From Thermoleophilia bacterium (GTDB lineage Bacteria > Actinomycetota > Thermoleophilia > Gaiellales > Gaiellaceae), in contig JACVRM010000109.1 of assembly GCA_014534415.1 (NCBI GenBank), forward strand, positions 1-7,257: a DNA stretch of 7,257 nucleotides. Reading direction: 5' to 3'. Below are positions 5,293 to 7,257 of this stretch, piece by piece. The position numbers and the translations under genes were made by a program. Numbering within the stretch: position 1 is the first letter of the stretch; each line of letters opens with the position of its first letter. Under the pieces are notes generated by a model. It did not search any database. It saw nothing but the letters and a program-made list of their open reading frames with translations, and had not been told where the DNA came from.

Positions 5293-6312
5293 GTGCGCAG
5301 GGGAGCCGCTCTCCGGGTCATCGTCATCGCCCTCCTCGTCGCCGCGATCGTCACGGCGGTCGCGATCTTCATCCCGTGGCTGCCCGACCAGGCCTCGAGC
5401 GAGGCGGACGAGATCGACTTCGTCTTCTGGTTCGTGACGGCGATCTGCGTCGGCGTCTTCGCGGTCGTAGCCGGGATCAGCATCTACGCGGGGATCAAGT
5501 TTCGCGCCCGGCCCGACGACGACTCGGACGGCCCGCCGGTGCACGGGCATACCGGGCTCGAGATCCTGTGGACGGCGATTCCGGCCGTGCTCGTCACCGC
5601 AATCGCGATCGTCAGCACGATTGCGCTCGCGCGCAACGACTCGCTGCCCGACGAGCATCTGCGCGTGCACGTGATCGCCCAGCAGTTCACCTGGCGCTTC
5701 GAGTATCCGGACCACGGCGAGCTTCGTTCGGCGACGCTCCGACTGCCCGTCGGCCGCGCCGCCCACCTGACCATGGAGGCGCGCGACGTCATCCACTCGT
5801 TCTACGTCCCGGAGTTTCGGCAGAAGCGTGACGTCGTTCCGGGCGAGGTGACGAACCTGATCATCACGCCGACGAAGACGGGCGACTACACGATCCAGTG
5901 CGCCGAGCTGTGCGGACTCGGGCACGCGGCGATGCTTCAGAAGGTCGAGGTCGTCGAGCAGACGGCGTTCGACGAATGGGCGGAGGGCCGTGCGGAGGAG
6001 ATGGAGGAGGGCGGCGAGGTGAGCGGGCAGGCGATCTTCGCCGAGCAGGGCTGCGGCGGCTGCCACACCTTCGGCCCGGCGGGCAGCACGGCGGAGCAGG
6101 GACCCCCCCTGGATAATCTGCCCGAGCTTGCCGACCGGGCGGGCGAGCCCCTCGACCAGTTCATCAGAGAGTCCATCGTGAATCCGGACGCCTACGTCGA
6201 GCGCGGGTATCCGAACGTGATGCCGCCGTTCGATCTGCCCGACGAGCAGCTCGACGCGCTGGTCGAGTTTCTCTCGGGCGGTGCCGCGGAAGGCGGCGAC
6301 GGAGAGCTGTGA
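5293..6312 (+). CDS. coxB: Cytochrome c oxidase subunit II with fused cytochrome c domain (caa3 type)
   Basis: A 339-residue subunit II of an aa3-family heme-copper oxidase. It takes electrons in through its own heme c, passes them to CuA and on to subunit I. Hydrophobic segments lie at about 8-29 (signal anchor or cleaved signal), 44-66 and 88-112; the last two are the standard hairpin. The CuA domain has all ligands: H168, then C203, E205, C207, H211 and M214 in the C-A-E-L-C-G-L-G-H pattern. After an acidic linker (about 230-242) comes a cytochrome c domain with C254-G-G-C257-H258 and the probable axial ligand M310 in N-V-M-P-P-F. This fusion marks a caa3 oxidase, which needs no separate soluble cytochrome c docking partner. 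GTG at 5293 is the only ATG/GTG start in frame upstream of the first hydrophobic segment. The stop overlaps the coxA start by 4 bases. Confidence 0.97.
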   Translation: MRRGAALRVIVIALLVAAIVTAVAIFIPWLPDQASSEADEIDFVFWFVTAICVGVFAVVAGISIYAGIKFRARPDDDSDGPPVHGHTGLEILWTAIPAVLVTAIAIVSTIALARNDSLPDEHLRVHVIAQQFTWRFEYPDHGELRSATLRLPVGRAAHLTMEARDVIHSFYVPEFRQKRDVVPGEVTNLIITPTKTGDYTIQCAELCGLGHAAMLQKVEVVEQTAFDEWAEGRAEEMEEGGEVSGQAIFAEQGCGGCHTFGPAGSTAEQGPPLDNLPELADRAGEPLDQFIRESIVNPDAYVERGYPNVMPPFDLPDEQLDALVEFLSGGAAEGGDGEL

Positions 6313-7257
6313 CGACGATCGCTGCCGAGCACGACCTGCACGCCGCGCCGCCCCGACCGCGCCGGCGGAAAGTCCGCGACCACCTCCTCATGTGGGGGTG
6401 GATACGCGCAGCGTGGATGACTCTCTTCTTCGCCGCGATCGGCTTCGGAATCACGGTCGGGCTGCGCGCGCTCGGCGGCTACGACCCGCTGCTCGAGTGG
6501 GAGGTGCTCATCACCGTCAGTGCGCTGACTGCGGCGCCGGTCGGATTCCTCGCCGGTCTCGGCGCACTCGACTACTGGGTCTACTACGCGATCGGCCGGC
6601 CGACGCGACCGGAGGATCACTCGGGCCACGGCGCGCGCAGCTGGCGCGACTACTTCCGCGCCAACACGGATCACAAGGTGATCGGCATCCAGTACGTCAC
6701 GACGACGATCGTCTTCTTCCTGGCCGGCGGCCTGCTCGCGATGCTCGTGCGCGCCGAGCTCGCTCAGCCGGGCATGCAGTTCGCCGACACGCAGACGTAC
6801 AACGGCTTCTTCTCGGCGCACGCGACGCTGATGATCTTCCTCTTCGTGATCCCGGCGTTCGCCGGGCTCGCCAACTACGTGCTACCGCTCATGATCGGCG
6901 CGCCCGACATGGCATTCCCGCGGCTGAACGCGCTCTCGTACTGGCTGCTGCCGATCGCCGGGCTGATGCTGGTCGCGAGCTTCTTCGCGCCCGGCGGCTC
7001 GTTCGCGGCGGGCTGGACGGGCTATGCGCCGCTTTCGACCGAGGCGCCGATGGGCCAGACATTCTTCAACATGGGCGTGCAGTGGGCGGGTGCGTCGTCG
7101 ATCATGACCGCGCTCAACTTCCTGGTCACGATCATCACCATGCGCGCGCCCGGCATGACGTTCTGGCGCATGCCGCTGCTCGTCTGGGCGAACTTCACGA
7201 CGTCGCTGCTGGTCGTGCTGGCGACGCCGTTCATCGCCGGCTCGCAGTTCTTCGTCC
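6309..7257 (+). CDS. coxA: Cytochrome c oxidase subunit I, N-terminal 316 residues (cut by the right edge)
   Basis: The open frame from GTG at 6309 to the window end encodes the first part of the catalytic, proton-pumping subunit of the oxidase. From residue 120 it aligns by eye with canonical subunit I: T-D-H-K-V-I-G, then R148-A-E-L-A-Q-P-G, the low-spin heme ligand H171 in S-A-H-A-T-L-M, and N189. The D-channel entry is D200 in G-A-P-D-M-A-F-P-R, with N207 after it. The frame ends before the expected H-P-E-V-Y copper-binding segment, so CuB and K-channel residues cannot be checked. Residues 1-119 are an extension holding two likely membrane helices (about 34-53 and 66-94). The start overlaps the coxB stop as GTGA, and GGAG at 6301-6304 lies 4 bases before it, indicating translational coupling. 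An ATG at residue 28 (6390) is an alternative start that would still keep both extra helices. Confidence 0.95.
   Translation, partial: MTTIAAEHDLHAAPPRPRRRKVRDHLLMWGWIRAAWMTLFFAAIGFGITVGLRALGGYDPLLEWEVLITVSALTAAPVGFLAGLGALDYWVYYAIGRPTRPEDHSGHGARSWRDYFRANTDHKVIGIQYVTTTIVFFLAGGLLAMLVRAELAQPGMQFADTQTYNGFFSAHATLMIFLFVIPAFAGLANYVLPLMIGAPDMAFPRLNALSYWLLPIAGLMLVASFFAPGGSFAAGWTGYAPLSTEAPMGQTFFNMGVQWAGASSIMTALNFLVTIITMRAPGMTFWRMPLLVWANFTTSLLVVLATPFIAGSQFFV

Noticed and set aside
4665..5831. Plus-strand open frame of 388 codons spanning the kinase start, DUF6458 and part of coxB
   Set aside because: It overlaps three well-supported genes in other frames and its product is low-complexity and Arg/Pro-rich.
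5191..6066. Minus-strand open frame of 291 codons opposite coxB
   Set aside because: coxB has all CuA and heme c ligands on the plus strand, and the minus-strand product is an Arg/Asp-rich shadow.
1..7257. CRISPR arrays, insertion sequences, tRNA genes, phage or defence genes
   Set aside because: No spaced direct repeats, terminal inverted repeats with a transposase, cloverleaf sequences or phage-like proteins were seen. The genes are of metabolic, cell-wall, signalling and respiratory type.

Overview
The window is GC-rich bacterial chromosomal DNA with GTG starts, tight gene packing and several starts that lack a Shine-Dalgarno sequence. A small membrane protein that I recognise as DUF6458-like, an actinobacterial family, sits next to a caa3-type cytochrome oxidase operon. 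Together these suggest a high-GC Actinomycetota, possibly Thermoleophilia (Gaiellales/Solirubrobacterales). That placement is inferred from protein character and was not searched.

Layout, left to right. Bases 1-117 hold the C-terminal tail of an unidentified plus-strand gene. Its stop codon interlocks with that of a minus-strand zinc-dependent alcohol/formaldehyde dehydrogenase-like gene (114-1283). The dehydrogenase follows, on the same strand and 46 bases downstream, an MFS transporter gene (1330-2502), so the two probably form a small operon. A 196-base divergent spacer leads into a secreted, zinc-site-complete M23 peptidase with two peptidoglycan-binding domains (2699-3598). That gene converges on a soluble GAF-domain histidine kinase (3624-4865, minus), and an imperfect inverted repeat spans their junction.

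Upstream of the kinase on the same strand is the DUF6458-like gene (4932-5165). The two are separated by a perfect 13-bp GC hairpin. A 127-base divergent spacer containing mutually exclusive hairpins separates DUF6458 from the respiratory genes: coxB with a fused C-terminal cytochrome c domain (5293-6312), overlapping by 4 bases a coxA that runs off the right edge (6309 onward). CoxB accepts electrons through its own heme c and CuA, and CoxA carries heme a and the heme-copper centre. The part of CoxA seen here includes the low-spin heme ligand and D-channel residues, preceded by an unusually long N-terminal extension with two predicted extra membrane segments.

I did not find a clear undescribed multi-gene system. 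The points most worth a second look are the CoxA N-terminal extension, the hairpin just in front of the kinase start, the competing hairpins between DUF6458 and coxB, and the kinase with no response regulator in view. No tRNA, rRNA, CRISPR array or insertion sequence was recognised.
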